NCBI GenBank assembly: GCA_905198125.1
Contig: CAJKBH010000002.1
Location: 60,375 to 124,374 of the forward strand
Origin: an uncultured Porphyromonadaceae bacterium
GTDB lineage: Bacteria; Bacteroidota; Bacteroidia; Bacteroidales; Muribaculaceae
Length of the DNA stretch: 64,000 nt
Direction: 5' to 3'
Shown here: in pieces, positions 8,161 through 15,566 of the stretch
Position numbering within the stretch: the stretch's first letter is position 1
Layout: every line of letters starts with the position of its first letter
Translations under genes and position numbers: made by a program
The notes under the pieces: model-generated
Database searches by the model: none
The model's input: only the letters and a program-made list of their open reading frames with translations
What the model was told of the DNA's origin: nothing

Positions 8161-9945
8161 TTACAGCAGACGGATAATGCCGTTTACGACATCGACGCTT
8201 TCTGTGTGTCCGAATACTTTTGTGGCCAGTGTGTTTCTGCGGTAAATTATCGCTCCGTTGGAACGGGCAAAGAGAACAGTCATCTCAGATGGCCTGAAGC
8301 CACATTTGATTAGGAGGGCTGTCTGTAAATCAACCTCGGTCAATTTGTTTTGAGTCAGTATTTTCAGGTTGTCTATGAATTTAGGAGAAGCCTGTAATAC
8401 CGTCCGTTTCAGTTCGTCAAAAGTTTCATCGTCGATGTGTTTCCCTTCCGAAATCAGTCCGTTGATTTGAAAGTATATGTTAGAGTTCAGGATTACGGGA
8501 GAAACTTTTTGTGACTTTGACTGCTCGTAAAGAGCCATCAGCTCGTCGCGCAGTTTTTCGCGAAGTGCCGGTTCATTGTTAATGGTATCCGGCTCTGTTG
8601 AATCGGCATCCGATAAGGGATGCATAGCAGGGGTTTCCGCCGGAGGAGGTAGCTGTGATTTCAGCTTTTGGAGGCTGTCAAGATTATCGCGCAGTTGAAT
8701 GATGATGGCTTTGTCACGATTCCTGATGAACAGCATTATGGATGACGCGATAAGCGCCAGGATGACGATGCCGGCGATAGTCCATCTCAGAAGTTCGTTT
8801 GCAGCGTGTTCTTTAAGTTTCTCGCGTTCATGCAGTTTGTAATTATACAGACTCTCCTGTATCAACGCCTGCTCGTTGGAATTATCGTCGAAATATGCCT
8901 CAAGAAGATTCTTATAATCCGTGTAGTACTGATTCAAGATGTCGGGATGGAGTGTGTGTCTGAATTCCGGAGATAGGATGATGCGGTATCCGGTTTTCTT
9001 ATTCGTGATGTCTTCATTGACAATAAGTTCATGCGCGTACATATAGGCGGTGTCCATGATGCCGGCATCCAGATATATGTCGGCGGCATACGCGAGGGCG
9101 ACATTGCGCTGGACTGGTTTGACCTGATCAGGGGTGTGTCTTATCAGATTAACGGCAGCCCGGATGTCTCCTGTTGCTTGTTTTATAGCTGCAAGATAAA
9201 TCCTGGAGTTGGCTTCGAATGTTTTGGGAAGATTAACGGCGTAATCCAATGAGCGTGTAAGAATAGAATCCGCCTTATTTAATAAAGCAGTTCGGGTGGA
9301 ATCGATATCGCTCAACGTTCCTAAATTGTAGCAGACTGTACTTAAACCCTGCTGGGCATATACTATGCAGATGGAATCCTGTTCTTCCATTTTGTTTTTC
9401 AGCATCTGCGAGAAATAGGGGATGGCCCTCTTATAAAGCCTGAGGTCGCACAATAATCCGCCTATCTGGCTGTTGAGCCGGTTTTTAAGGTCGGTAGTGT
9501 CGGGTGCGTGGCCCGGATTGTCGAGGGCCTGCTGGAAATACTGCAATGCAGTGGGATAATCGCCAAGCTCGTAATGAACACGACCGCCATAGTAGAGGGC
9601 TTCGGGATATATGGGGTCGGATTGATGCGCGGAGTAATAGTCGATAACGTCGAGAATCAGACTGTCGGACGCATGGGGTACGGAAGCTTTGTCCCTGGCC
9701 TTGATGGTAAGGAAATCATGGAAATGCCGGTCGGACTCCGACAGGCCGTCAGGGTTAATGCTGTCAAGATCCTGCAATGCCATTTCCGGGTGGTCGGAAA
9801 CTATGGCGGCGATGCGCGTAAGCCTTGTGTCGGGACGGCGCGAGCAGCCTGTTGACGCCGCAAGGAGCGCCAACATAAATATTGTCGACAAGACTGTATA
9901 TAAGTATCGGAATAAATGATGGTTCATGCTTTGCGCATTATTCAT
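8161..9945 (-). CDS. TPR-containing membrane-anchored regulator
   Basis: About 594 residues in an architecture common in Bacteroidales: lipoprotein-like signal with AASTGC, TPR repeats over about residues 30-370 (for example YYGGRVHYELGDYPTALQYF), one transmembrane helix (IVILALIASSIMLFI), a coiled coil, and a C-terminal LuxR-like helix-turn-helix (LTEVDLQTALLIKCG, FARSNGAIIYRR). Such proteins are thought to relay an outside signal to transcription; target genes are unknown. An in-frame ATG at 10104 would add 53 residues, but a promoter box at 9986-9993 and the signal peptide favour 9945 (or 9927). Confidence 0.75.
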   Translation of the reverse strand: MNNAQSMNHHLFRYLYTVLSTIFMLALLAASTGCSRRPDTRLTRIAAIVSDHPEMALQDLDSINPDGLSESDRHFHDFLTIKARDKASVPHASDSLILDVIDYYSAHQSDPIYPEALYYGGRVHYELGDYPTALQYFQQALDNPGHAPDTTDLKNRLNSQIGGLLCDLRLYKRAIPYFSQMLKNKMEEQDSICIVYAQQGLSTVCYNLGTLSDIDSTRTALLNKADSILTRSLDYAVNLPKTFEANSRIYLAAIKQATGDIRAAVNLIRHTPDQVKPVQRNVALAYAADIYLDAGIMDTAYMYAHELIVNEDITNKKTGYRIILSPEFRHTLHPDILNQYYTDYKNLLEAYFDDNSNEQALIQESLYNYKLHEREKLKEHAANELLRWTIAGIVILALIASSIMLFIRNRDKAIIIQLRDNLDSLQKLKSQLPPPAETPAMHPLSDADSTEPDTINNEPALREKLRDELMALYEQSKSQKVSPVILNSNIYFQINGLISEGKHIDDETFDELKRTVLQASPKFIDNLKILTQNKLTEVDLQTALLIKCGFRPSEMTVLFARSNGAIIYRRNTLATKVFGHTESVDVVNGIIRLL

Positions 9946-9985
9946 ATCGTTGTCCGCTGTGTTGTGACATTGTGCTTCGACCTCA

Positions 9986-9993
9986 CAAAAATA
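9986..9993 (-). promoter_or_regulatory. -7 promoter box of the TPR regulator gene
   Basis: TATTTTTG on the minus strand matches TAnnTTTG, about 40 bases upstream of the chosen start at 9945. A GTTG about 21 bases further upstream could be a weak -33 box. It supports the shorter start. Confidence 0.5.
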
Positions 9994-10223
9994 GTGAAAT
10001 AAACCCGAATATGCCAACAATAATAATTGTTTTTTCTGAGCAAGCCGCAGAAGGGCTGCGACAGAAATGGATCCGTAACATAATGGGTATCTGTAATAGT
10101 CCATTGAGGGGAAAATCTGCGCTCATCTGATATATGTTATGTAAAAATTTTGCGCTCAGAGGATGTTTTGAGTATAAAAATTTTGCGGATAGATATTTTT
10201 TATTGCTTTTGGCCAGAGAATCA

Positions 10224-10434
10224 ATGAATTATCATACGGCGCATCCGGCAAATGGCCTTGCGTTGGATTATGATAAGGACTACTTTAAAATCTACGTCGG
10301 AGATATAGGCTTATGGAAGTAAGATTTCGCCGATTGAAGTGAAATCATCAGGGTACGAGACTCATAAATCGCTGGACGAATTTCTTTGTAAATATTCAGC
10401 CGGGGTTGCCTGTCTGTTTTGTCTGGAGCTATGA
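10224..10434 (+). pseudogene. Remnant of a DUF4143-type AAA ATPase
   Basis: Two adjoining pieces in different frames recall the C-terminal domain of the Bacteroidales AAA/DUF4143 ATPases. The first ends in DYFKIYVGDIGL and meets a stop at 10320-10322. The second begins one frame over at 10321 with KISPIEVKSSGYETHKSLD and stops at 10432-10434. In intact relatives roughly 90 residues lie between these motifs, so there has been an internal deletion plus a frameshift, and the N-terminal ATPase domain is absent. Identification is from motif memory; no function is expected. Confidence 0.6.
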
Positions 10435-10467
10435 ATAACAGATCTTCTAATAAAGATACCTAATTGA

Positions 10468-10623
10468 CAGCAAAAGGCGGTCGGCACATGGCTCTGTGAC
10501 TATACGGAATGCTTGCAGCCCTTTGATGAAATAAAACATCGCCATACACTCAAGGAGGTTGATGAGGTCGCAGAAGACGGTATGACAGTAAGATTGAGAG
10601 AGGATGAGGTGGAATCAACTTGA
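10468..10623 (+). other. Unidentified open coding-like fragment
   Basis: An open frame of about 51 codons without a start codon, ending at TGA 10621-10623 and translating to a charged tail (for example KEVDEVAEDGMTVRLRED). It looks like the 3' end of a lost gene; I cannot identify it. Together with 10224-10434 it accounts for much of the 9946-10737 gap, which is otherwise AT-rich and shows no intact gene. Confidence 0.3.
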
Positions 10624-10737
10624 AATCCCTTTATATTTCTCATTCATCCAAAATAATTTATCGGGCATTTCCTGTCTTCTTGCGTTTTATAACATTTATA
10701 ATTACAAATAAGAGCAATGCGATTGAATGGGCGGTGT

Positions 10738-11019
10738 TTAGGAGCAATGCGTAAACCACCATGCCATTCCACTACCGTATTGGCTGTTAAAGACAAGATT
10801 GTAAGCCAATATCGCATTATAGATAACCATTACAATCAAATTTCCGTAAGCAACTCTCGGTCTTATCCTATGACACAACCACGTTGACAACAGCGACATT
10901 GCATAAGCCGCATCGAGCAGCACTGTATCGTCGCTCCAACCTTCTGCAATGCAACACACAATCGCCAAAAGGAGAAACAAAAGCCATATTGCCCAAAATC
11001 GTTTATCGATTAGTTTCAT
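10738..11019 (-). CDS. Small hydrophobic membrane protein
   Basis: A 93-residue protein with two or three hydrophobic segments (around WLLFLLLAIVCCIA, 12-25; AYAMSLLSTWL, 38-48; LIVMVIYNAILAYNLVF, 61-77). No family was recognised. It sits in a decayed, AT-rich region between gene remnants, so it may be a true small gene or a leftover. Confidence is limited by its short length and lack of homologues known to me. Confidence 0.4.
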   Translation of the reverse strand: MKLIDKRFWAIWLLFLLLAIVCCIAEGWSDDTVLLDAAYAMSLLSTWLCHRIRPRVAYGNLIVMVIYNAILAYNLVFNSQYGSGMAWWFTHCS

Positions 11020-11271
11020 AATTGGTCAAGTTAGACAGTTAATTGAGAGAATGAGGACTTCATTTCGTCTGTAAAATCTTCTTGCTTTACAGTTTTTATA
11101 CATTTGTTTAGTGTTCTCGTATTGAGGATTATTTGAGAGTTTGGCAGATATTAAGCCAACATACAGAGTCAATATCTTATAGAGCGTTGCCATACGTAAA
11201 GTTACTACAAAAAATTGTAACTCGGTGATAATGGGGAAAATCCGCATCTCTACGGTAGTCACTATGAAAAT

Positions 11272-11307
11272 GCGGATAATGCGGATAATGCGGATAATGC
11301 GGAAAAT
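11272..11307. repeat. Four tandem 9-bp repeats
   Basis: Three copies of GCGGATAAT followed by GCGGAAAAT, just downstream of the AlbA_2-type remnant on the minus strand. No coding role is seen. Confidence 0.7.
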
Positions 11308-11316
11308 GCAATGACA

Positions 11317-11763
11317 TTATTCAGGATTGATTACTTCCCATGAGCCTCCTCGGTCTGCGCCTACACGCCTTATTTTGCCATCTTCCTGTAATTTCTTGAG
11401 ATGTTTAGAAACGGCTCTGTCTGATATGTATAGCATTGTTGCAAGTTCATTAATGGTAACTGTGGGGTTCCCCTTCATTTCGCGAACTATCCTGTCGCGC
11501 GTTTTCTCTGAACCTTTCTCTGAACCTTTCTCTGAACCTTTCTCTGAACCTTTCTCTGAACCTGGGTGGTTATTCGGATTCTCTTGTTCAGTTCCTATTT
11601 GATTTCTTTTCGGTTCTGTATCGCCCCTGACAGACATGAAAATCTCTCGATAAATAGTGGCTGTAACTCCACCTTGCTCCACTGTAAATTCCGGTCGTTT
11701 AAGATTCGCCTTATCAAAAGCTTTCATTATCTTTTCATAGCCACGTCCCCATGCCTCCTTTCT
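11317..11763 (-). pseudogene. 3' remnant of an AlbA_2/HATPase-type ATP-binding regulator
   Basis: The frame opens right after a TAA (11764-11766) with WGRGYEKIMKAF, a stretch that in intact Bacteroidales relatives lies at the end of the ATPase-like domain; everything upstream of it is missing. Next come five GSEK repeats coded by 12-bp tandem repeats, then a winged helix-turn-helix (TVTINELATMLYISDRAVSKHLKKL) ending in GGSWEVI. An internal ATG at 11727 could still give a 136-residue DNA-binding protein, so residual function cannot be excluded. The linker repeat and the wHTH are typical of the family as I know it. Confidence 0.6.
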
Positions 11764-11836
11764 TTATGCAAAGTTGCCACAAAATCCTGACCTACACAAG
11801 TTAATCCACATTCCCACTACGATAGAGAGGGGCAGT

Positions 11837-11865
11837 AACACACAAATGTCAAAAAAGTTAAGGGA
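11837..11865. repeat. Shared intergenic motif, copy 2
   Basis: Near-identical to 5388-5417: one T/C change and one A fewer in the A-run. Again it abuts a hairpin downstream of a minus-strand gene. Confidence 0.6.
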
Positions 11866-11894
11866 ACTCCCGCCATATTCGACGGAAGTTCCCT
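11861..11894 (-). terminator. Terminator of the peptide transporter gene
   Basis: AGGGAACT pairs with AGTTCCCT, and the inner TCCGTC pairs with GGCGGG allowing G-U, giving a 14-bp stem. On the minus strand it is followed by TTAACTTTTTT. It lies about 30 bases past the stop at 11923. Confidence 0.75.
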
Positions 11895-11922
11895 TTTATG
11901 ATTGATTCGCAGATGCGGGTCT

Positions 11923-13593
11923 TTACTTGGTGACGCGCTCCAGCCAGTTGACCATGGAGAACATCACGGTCATGGAGAGGAGGCAGAGGCCGGCGAATAC
12001 GGCCCAGCATTCCCACTGTTGGGGGAAGGAGTTGAGCATCGTGACGCCAAGGGCGATGAACAGGTTGCCGATGGCCGTGGACGACAGCCACAGACCCTGG
12101 CAGATGCCCTGCAGATGCTTGGGCGCGATCTTGGATACGAACGACAGTCCGAGCGGCGAGATGAACAGCTCGGCCACCGTGAGGAAGAAGTATGTCAGTA
12201 TCAGCACGACGGGGCCGGCTTTCATCGACTCCTTGACAGCCTCGGCAAGTCCCTTGAATTCCTCGCCCGAAGGATAGTTATAAACAATCGATACCACCAT
12301 AAGGAATACATACGCCATGGCGGTGATGGCCATACCGAAGGCAATCTTCTTGGGAGTGGAGATGTCCTTGTTGCGGCGTGCCAGGGCGGCGAATATCCAC
12401 ATGATGACGGGGGTGAGCACGATCACGAAGAAGGGGTTGATGCACTGCCATATCTCGGGCGCCACGTTGTCGGTCTTGACGAAGTCGCGGGCGAATACGG
12501 ACAGCGACTGGCCGTTCTGATGGAACGAGAACCAGAAGAACACCACTACGAGCAGCACGGCGTAGAGGGCGAACATGCGCTGCTTGATCTCCTTGGCGTC
12601 GTGAGCGGCGCCGGCGGCCGATACATTGCTGTCGTTCTTGGCCTTCTTCACGGGGTTGGGCAGGCGCTTCATGACCCATGCGAACACTGCGAGCGATATG
12701 AGCATGGCCACAACCGAGGCGATGAACGAGAAGTGGACGCCGGTGTTGAATATCTCGAGATACTGGGTGCAGAAACCGCTGTCTACGGCACCTTCGTAAC
12801 CGACCTTTCCGGCCAGTTCCACAAGGTTGGCGTGGTCGCCGGCCGACATGTTGCCGGCGTCGTTGAGCAGCTTATGGCACAGACGGGGCAGGTCGGCGTT
12901 GTAAGCCAGGTGGTGTGCCTTGAGCCAGAACTCACGCAGCAGCGGGGCGATAAACGGAGCAATCACGCCGCCGATGTTGATGAACACGTAGAAGATCTGG
13001 AAGCCGGAGTCGCGGCGGCTCTTGGCAATCTCCAGTTCCTTGGGGCCTTTCTTGGCAGCCTCGGCCTCGAAGTTGTCGTAGAGCTGGCCGACGATGGCCT
13101 GCAGGTTGCCCTTGAACAGACCGTTGCCGAAGGCGATGATGAACAGCGCGAAGCATGTGAACACCAGTACCCACGACACGCCTCCGGCGGGGCCGTCGGA
13201 GAAGACGGGGATGGAGAGCAGCGCATAACCTATGGCCATGGCCAGCAGACCGCTGATGATGGTGCCCTTGTATTTCTGCGTGCGGTCGGCTATCATGCCG
13301 CCGGGGAGGCTGAGCACATAGATCAGGAAATAGAACACGGCGTAGATCCAGCCGGCGGCGGCGTCGCTGATGCCGAACTTGGAGCAGAGGAACAGCAGCA
13401 GCACGGCGTTCATGATGTAATAGCCGAAGCGCTCGCCCATGTTGGCGATGGCCGCCGGTATCAGTCCCTTGGGGTGGTCACGGTGTGCCTTGATGCAGTA
13501 GAATACCAGCAGCGGTATCACTATCACCAGGATGCACAGCAGGATGGCCAAAGCCGAATGTTCCTGCCAGAATTGCGAAATCGATAGTAGCAT
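11923..13593 (-). CDS. POT-family proton-coupled oligopeptide transporter
   Basis: A 556-residue inner-membrane carrier of the PTR2/POT branch of the major facilitator superfamily, importing di- and tripeptides with protons. The family motif is visible as GERFGYYIM near residues 52-60, the second conserved block as GGMIADRTQKYKG near 97-109, and about 12-14 hydrophobic segments are spread over the length. A long soluble loop around residues 150-250 is common in Bacteroidetes members. It stands alone between two hairpins. Substrate range cannot be read from sequence. A long antisense frame across the gene is a shadow of its codon usage. Confidence 0.88.
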   Translation of the reverse strand: MLLSISQFWQEHSALAILLCILVIVIPLLVFYCIKAHRDHPKGLIPAAIANMGERFGYYIMNAVLLLFLCSKFGISDAAAGWIYAVFYFLIYVLSLPGGMIADRTQKYKGTIISGLLAMAIGYALLSIPVFSDGPAGGVSWVLVFTCFALFIIAFGNGLFKGNLQAIVGQLYDNFEAEAAKKGPKELEIAKSRRDSGFQIFYVFINIGGVIAPFIAPLLREFWLKAHHLAYNADLPRLCHKLLNDAGNMSAGDHANLVELAGKVGYEGAVDSGFCTQYLEIFNTGVHFSFIASVVAMLISLAVFAWVMKRLPNPVKKAKNDSNVSAAGAAHDAKEIKQRMFALYAVLLVVVFFWFSFHQNGQSLSVFARDFVKTDNVAPEIWQCINPFFVIVLTPVIMWIFAALARRNKDISTPKKIAFGMAITAMAYVFLMVVSIVYNYPSGEEFKGLAEAVKESMKAGPVVLILTYFFLTVAELFISPLGLSFVSKIAPKHLQGICQGLWLSSTAIGNLFIALGVTMLNSFPQQWECWAVFAGLCLLSMTVMFSMVNWLERVTK

Positions 13594-13657
13594 ATATTGT
13601 GTTATTGTTGATTGATTTCAGTAGCAGTTTAAAAAGTTTAAAAAGTTTAGAAAGTTT

Positions 13658-13715
13658 AAAGAGTTAAGATGATAGTGAGGCTGTTGGTCGGTCTTTGGTA
13701 TTATCTTAACTTTTT
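13658..13715. repeat. 17-bp imperfect inverted repeat
   Basis: AAAGAGTTAAGATGATA at 13658-13674 and TATTATCTTAACTTTTT at 13699-13715 pair at 15 of 17 positions around a 24-base loop. It is preceded by four AAAGTTT-like tandem units (13628-13658). It lies between the transporter start and the end of sufE and may terminate the sufE transcript. Confidence 0.5.
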
Positions 13716-13743
13716 CAACTCCATTAACTCCTTCAACTTCCCC

Positions 13744-14175
13744 TTACGCATTGTCAAGGAGGTTGTAGGCGGTGGCGTAGTCTCGAATCTGCTTCACCAT
13801 GGCCAGGAGGCCGTTGCTGCGGGTGGGCGACAGGTGGGAGGCCAGGCCGATGCGGTCGATGAAATATAGGTCGGCGTCCAGTATCTCGCGCGGAGTGCGG
13901 TCGTTGAGCACGCGCATCAGCAGGGCCACGATCCCCTTTACGATCAGGGCGTCGGAGTCGGCCTCGAAATGAATGTGCCGGCCGTCGGGTCGCGAGGCCG
14001 CAATCCACACGCGGCTCTGGCATCCCTCTATCAGGTTGGCCGCGGTCTTGTCGGCCTCGGGAAACGGAGGCAGCGTGTTGCCCTGCTCGATGATATAGGC
14101 GTAACGGTCCATCCAGTCGGGACCCAGGGCCTCGAATTCATCTATTATCTCGTCTTGAGCTTCGTTGATTGTCAT
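13744..14175 (-). CDS. sufE: SufE family cysteine desulfurase activator
   Basis: A 143-residue SufE-like protein, expected to accept sulfur from the cysteine desulfurase SufS and pass it to the Fe-S scaffold in the cytoplasm. The acceptor cysteine lies in IEGCQSRVWI (Cys52), the family signature, and the C-terminal LSPTRSNGLLAMVKQIRD block is also typical. Length equals the family norm. No other suf genes are in the window, so it is encoded apart from its partner genes here. Confidence 0.9.
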   Translation of the reverse strand: MTINEAQDEIIDEFEALGPDWMDRYAYIIEQGNTLPPFPEADKTAANLIEGCQSRVWIAASRPDGRHIHFEADSDALIVKGIVALLMRVLNDRTPREILDADLYFIDRIGLASHLSPTRSNGLLAMVKQIRDYATAYNLLDNA

Positions 14176-14278
14176 ATATCAAGGTGCCTTGTCCAGAAGG
14201 CGAATTTTACGTTAATAATGAACATTTGTCTTTACCAAAGGTCAAAGTTAATAAAAAATCATTTAAAAACGGCAGTTT

Positions 14279-14310
14279 TTTGGTGGAATGAATAAAATTA
14301 GCTAACTTTG
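14279..14310 (+). promoter_or_regulatory. Promoter of greA
   Basis: TTTG (14279-14282), a 20-bp spacer and TAACTTTG (14303-14310), a full match to the Bacteroidetes consensus. Predicted transcription start is near 14317, giving a leader of about 110 bases. Confidence 0.75.
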
Positions 14311-14356
14311 TGGCGTGAAATACACCACTGACGCAAGTCGGCAAGGAGCATCTCCT

Positions 14357-14398
14357 GGGACATTGAGACGGAATCAATGCTGCCCGGGGGTATTTTTT
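14357..14398 (+). promoter_or_regulatory. Terminator-like hairpin in the greA leader
   Basis: GGG-A-CATTGA, loop GACGGAA, TCAATG-CTG-CCC, followed by GGGGG and TATTTTTT, about 30 bases before the greA start codon. It could stop transcripts early as an attenuator and release a short RNA of about 80 bases. Confidence 0.5.
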
Positions 14399-14430
14399 AA
14401 CACTATTTTTGTCAGTAACTGATTATAGCA

Positions 14431-14895
14431 ATGGCAACATATCTTACTCAGGAAGGGTATAACAAGAAGATGGAGGAGCTGTCGGCACTGGAGGCACAGC
14501 GCCCCCTGATCAAACAGGCGATAGCCGAGGCTCGCGACAAAGGCGACCTGTCGGAGAACGCCGAGTACGATGCGGCCAAGGAGGCCCAGGGGATGCTTGA
14601 GATGAAGATATCGAAGCTGAAGGAACTGGTGGCCACCGCGCGCATCATAGACGACTCGAAGCTGAACACGGAGGAAGTGCAGCTGCTGAACAAGGTCACC
14701 ATCAAGAACGTGGCCAACGGAATGCAGATGACCTATACCATCGTGACCGAAAGCGAGGCCAACCTGCGCGAGATGAAGATAGCGAGCAACACTCCCATAG
14801 CGAAGGCCCTGATAGGCCATCACGTAGGAGACAAGGTAAAGGTCCAGGTGCCCGCAGGCGTAATGGACTTTGAAATCATCAAAATCGAAATTTAA
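14431..14895 (+). CDS. greA: Transcription elongation factor GreA
   Basis: A 154-residue GreA, which enters the secondary channel of stalled RNA polymerase and stimulates cleavage of the backtracked transcript. The coiled-coil tip motif ARDKGDLSENAEYDAAKE (about residues 33-50) carries the acidic residues that coordinate the catalytic magnesium, and the C-terminal FKBP-like domain ends in FEIIKIEI. Length is normal. It is transcribed from its own promoter with a structured leader and is followed by a strong terminator at 14901-14934. Confidence 0.95.
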   Translation: MATYLTQEGYNKKMEELSALEAQRPLIKQAIAEARDKGDLSENAEYDAAKEAQGMLEMKISKLKELVATARIIDDSKLNTEEVQLLNKVTIKNVANGMQMTYTIVTESEANLREMKIASNTPIAKALIGHHVGDKVKVQVPAGVMDFEIIKIEI

Positions 14896-14900
14896 TACCC

Positions 14901-14934
14901 GGCCCGATGCATATAGCGGTATATGCGTCGGGCC
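14901..14934 (+). terminator. Terminator of greA
   Basis: GGCCCGATGCATATA pairs with TATATGCGTCGGGCC around GCGG. The T-tract is weak, so some read-through into the HIT gene is possible. Confidence 0.65.
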
Positions 14935-15035
14935 TGATTAACTTATATACAAGCGGTCTGTCCGGACTGAAAGCTGCCCTCCGGACACTTGCGTAACCCA
15001 CGGTCCGGCCGAGCCGGGCTTAAAAATCAAAAACC

Positions 15036-15431
15036 ATGACCATTTTTTCAAAAATAATCGCCGGGGAGATTCCGAGCTACAAGATAGCGGAGGACGACAG
15101 GTATTTTGCATTCCTGGACATCAATCCGGTGAATTGGGGCCATACCCTGGTGGTGCCCAAGCATGAAACCGATTACATATTCGACATCGACGACGAAGAA
15201 CTTACCGGGATGGTGCTGTTCGCGAAGAAAGTGGCAAAGGCAATCAAGAAGGCCCTGCCGTGTCGCAAGGTCGGAGTGACGGTCCTGGGTCTGGAAGTGC
15301 CGCACGCGCACATCCATCTCGTTCCCTTGCAGCGCGAGGGCGACATGGACTTCTCCAACAAGATATCCGATCCGGATCCGGAGAAGATGCGCGAGATAGC
15401 CAAGGCTATCAGCGGCGCGATGGAAGACTGA
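15036..15431 (+). CDS. HIT family nucleotide-binding protein
   Basis: A 131-residue histidine triad protein of the HINT branch, small cytoplasmic nucleoside phosphoramidate hydrolases. The triad HAHIHLVPL (His90, His92, His94) is complete, and the N-terminal FSKIIAGEIPSYKIAEDD and GHTLVVPKHE blocks match the family. The physiological substrate is generally unclear. It lies 140 bases after greA and ends 50 bases before a terminator; the 5' region has GC-rich hairpins but no clear promoter match. Confidence 0.9.
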   Translation: MTIFSKIIAGEIPSYKIAEDDRYFAFLDINPVNWGHTLVVPKHETDYIFDIDDEELTGMVLFAKKVAKAIKKALPCRKVGVTVLGLEVPHAHIHLVPLQREGDMDFSNKISDPDPEKMREIAKAISGAMED

Positions 15432-15481
15432 CAGCGTCAGCGATAGGACGCTTACGATTCTCGAATTCATGAAACTCACGA

Positions 15482-15505
15482 GGGACGCCAGGTGCGTCCC
15501 TTTTT
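15482..15505 (+). terminator. Terminator after the HIT gene
   Basis: GGGACGC, loop CAGGT, GCGTCCC followed by TTTTT: a textbook intrinsic terminator. Confidence 0.85.
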
Positions 15506-15509
15506 CTTT

Positions 15510-15541
15510 TTTGCCGTTTACGTTGAAAATTGTTATCTTTG
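15510..15541 (+). promoter_or_regulatory. Promoter of the DUF1703 gene
   Basis: TTTG (15510-15513), a 20-bp spacer and TATCTTTG (15534-15541). Transcription would start about 20 bases before the ATG at 15567, which also fixes that start over an in-frame ATG at 15492. Confidence 0.7.
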
Positions 15542-15566
15542 TAGGAAATTCCTAAAAAAGACGGTT

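Noticed and set aside
11026..11262. A 78-codon minus-strand frame
   Set aside because: No signal peptide, domain or promoter, and it lies in AT-rich decayed DNA where such frames arise by chance.
11272..11580. Possible CRISPR-like array from 9-bp and 12-bp repeats
   Set aside because: Units are short, contiguous without spacers, and partly encode the GSEK linker; no cas genes are present.
11902..13587. A 561-codon open frame antisense to the POT transporter gene
   Set aside because: It mirrors the codon periodicity of the transporter, has no recognisable domain and is rich in His/Glu/Val as expected for antisense of GC3-rich hydrophobic coding DNA.
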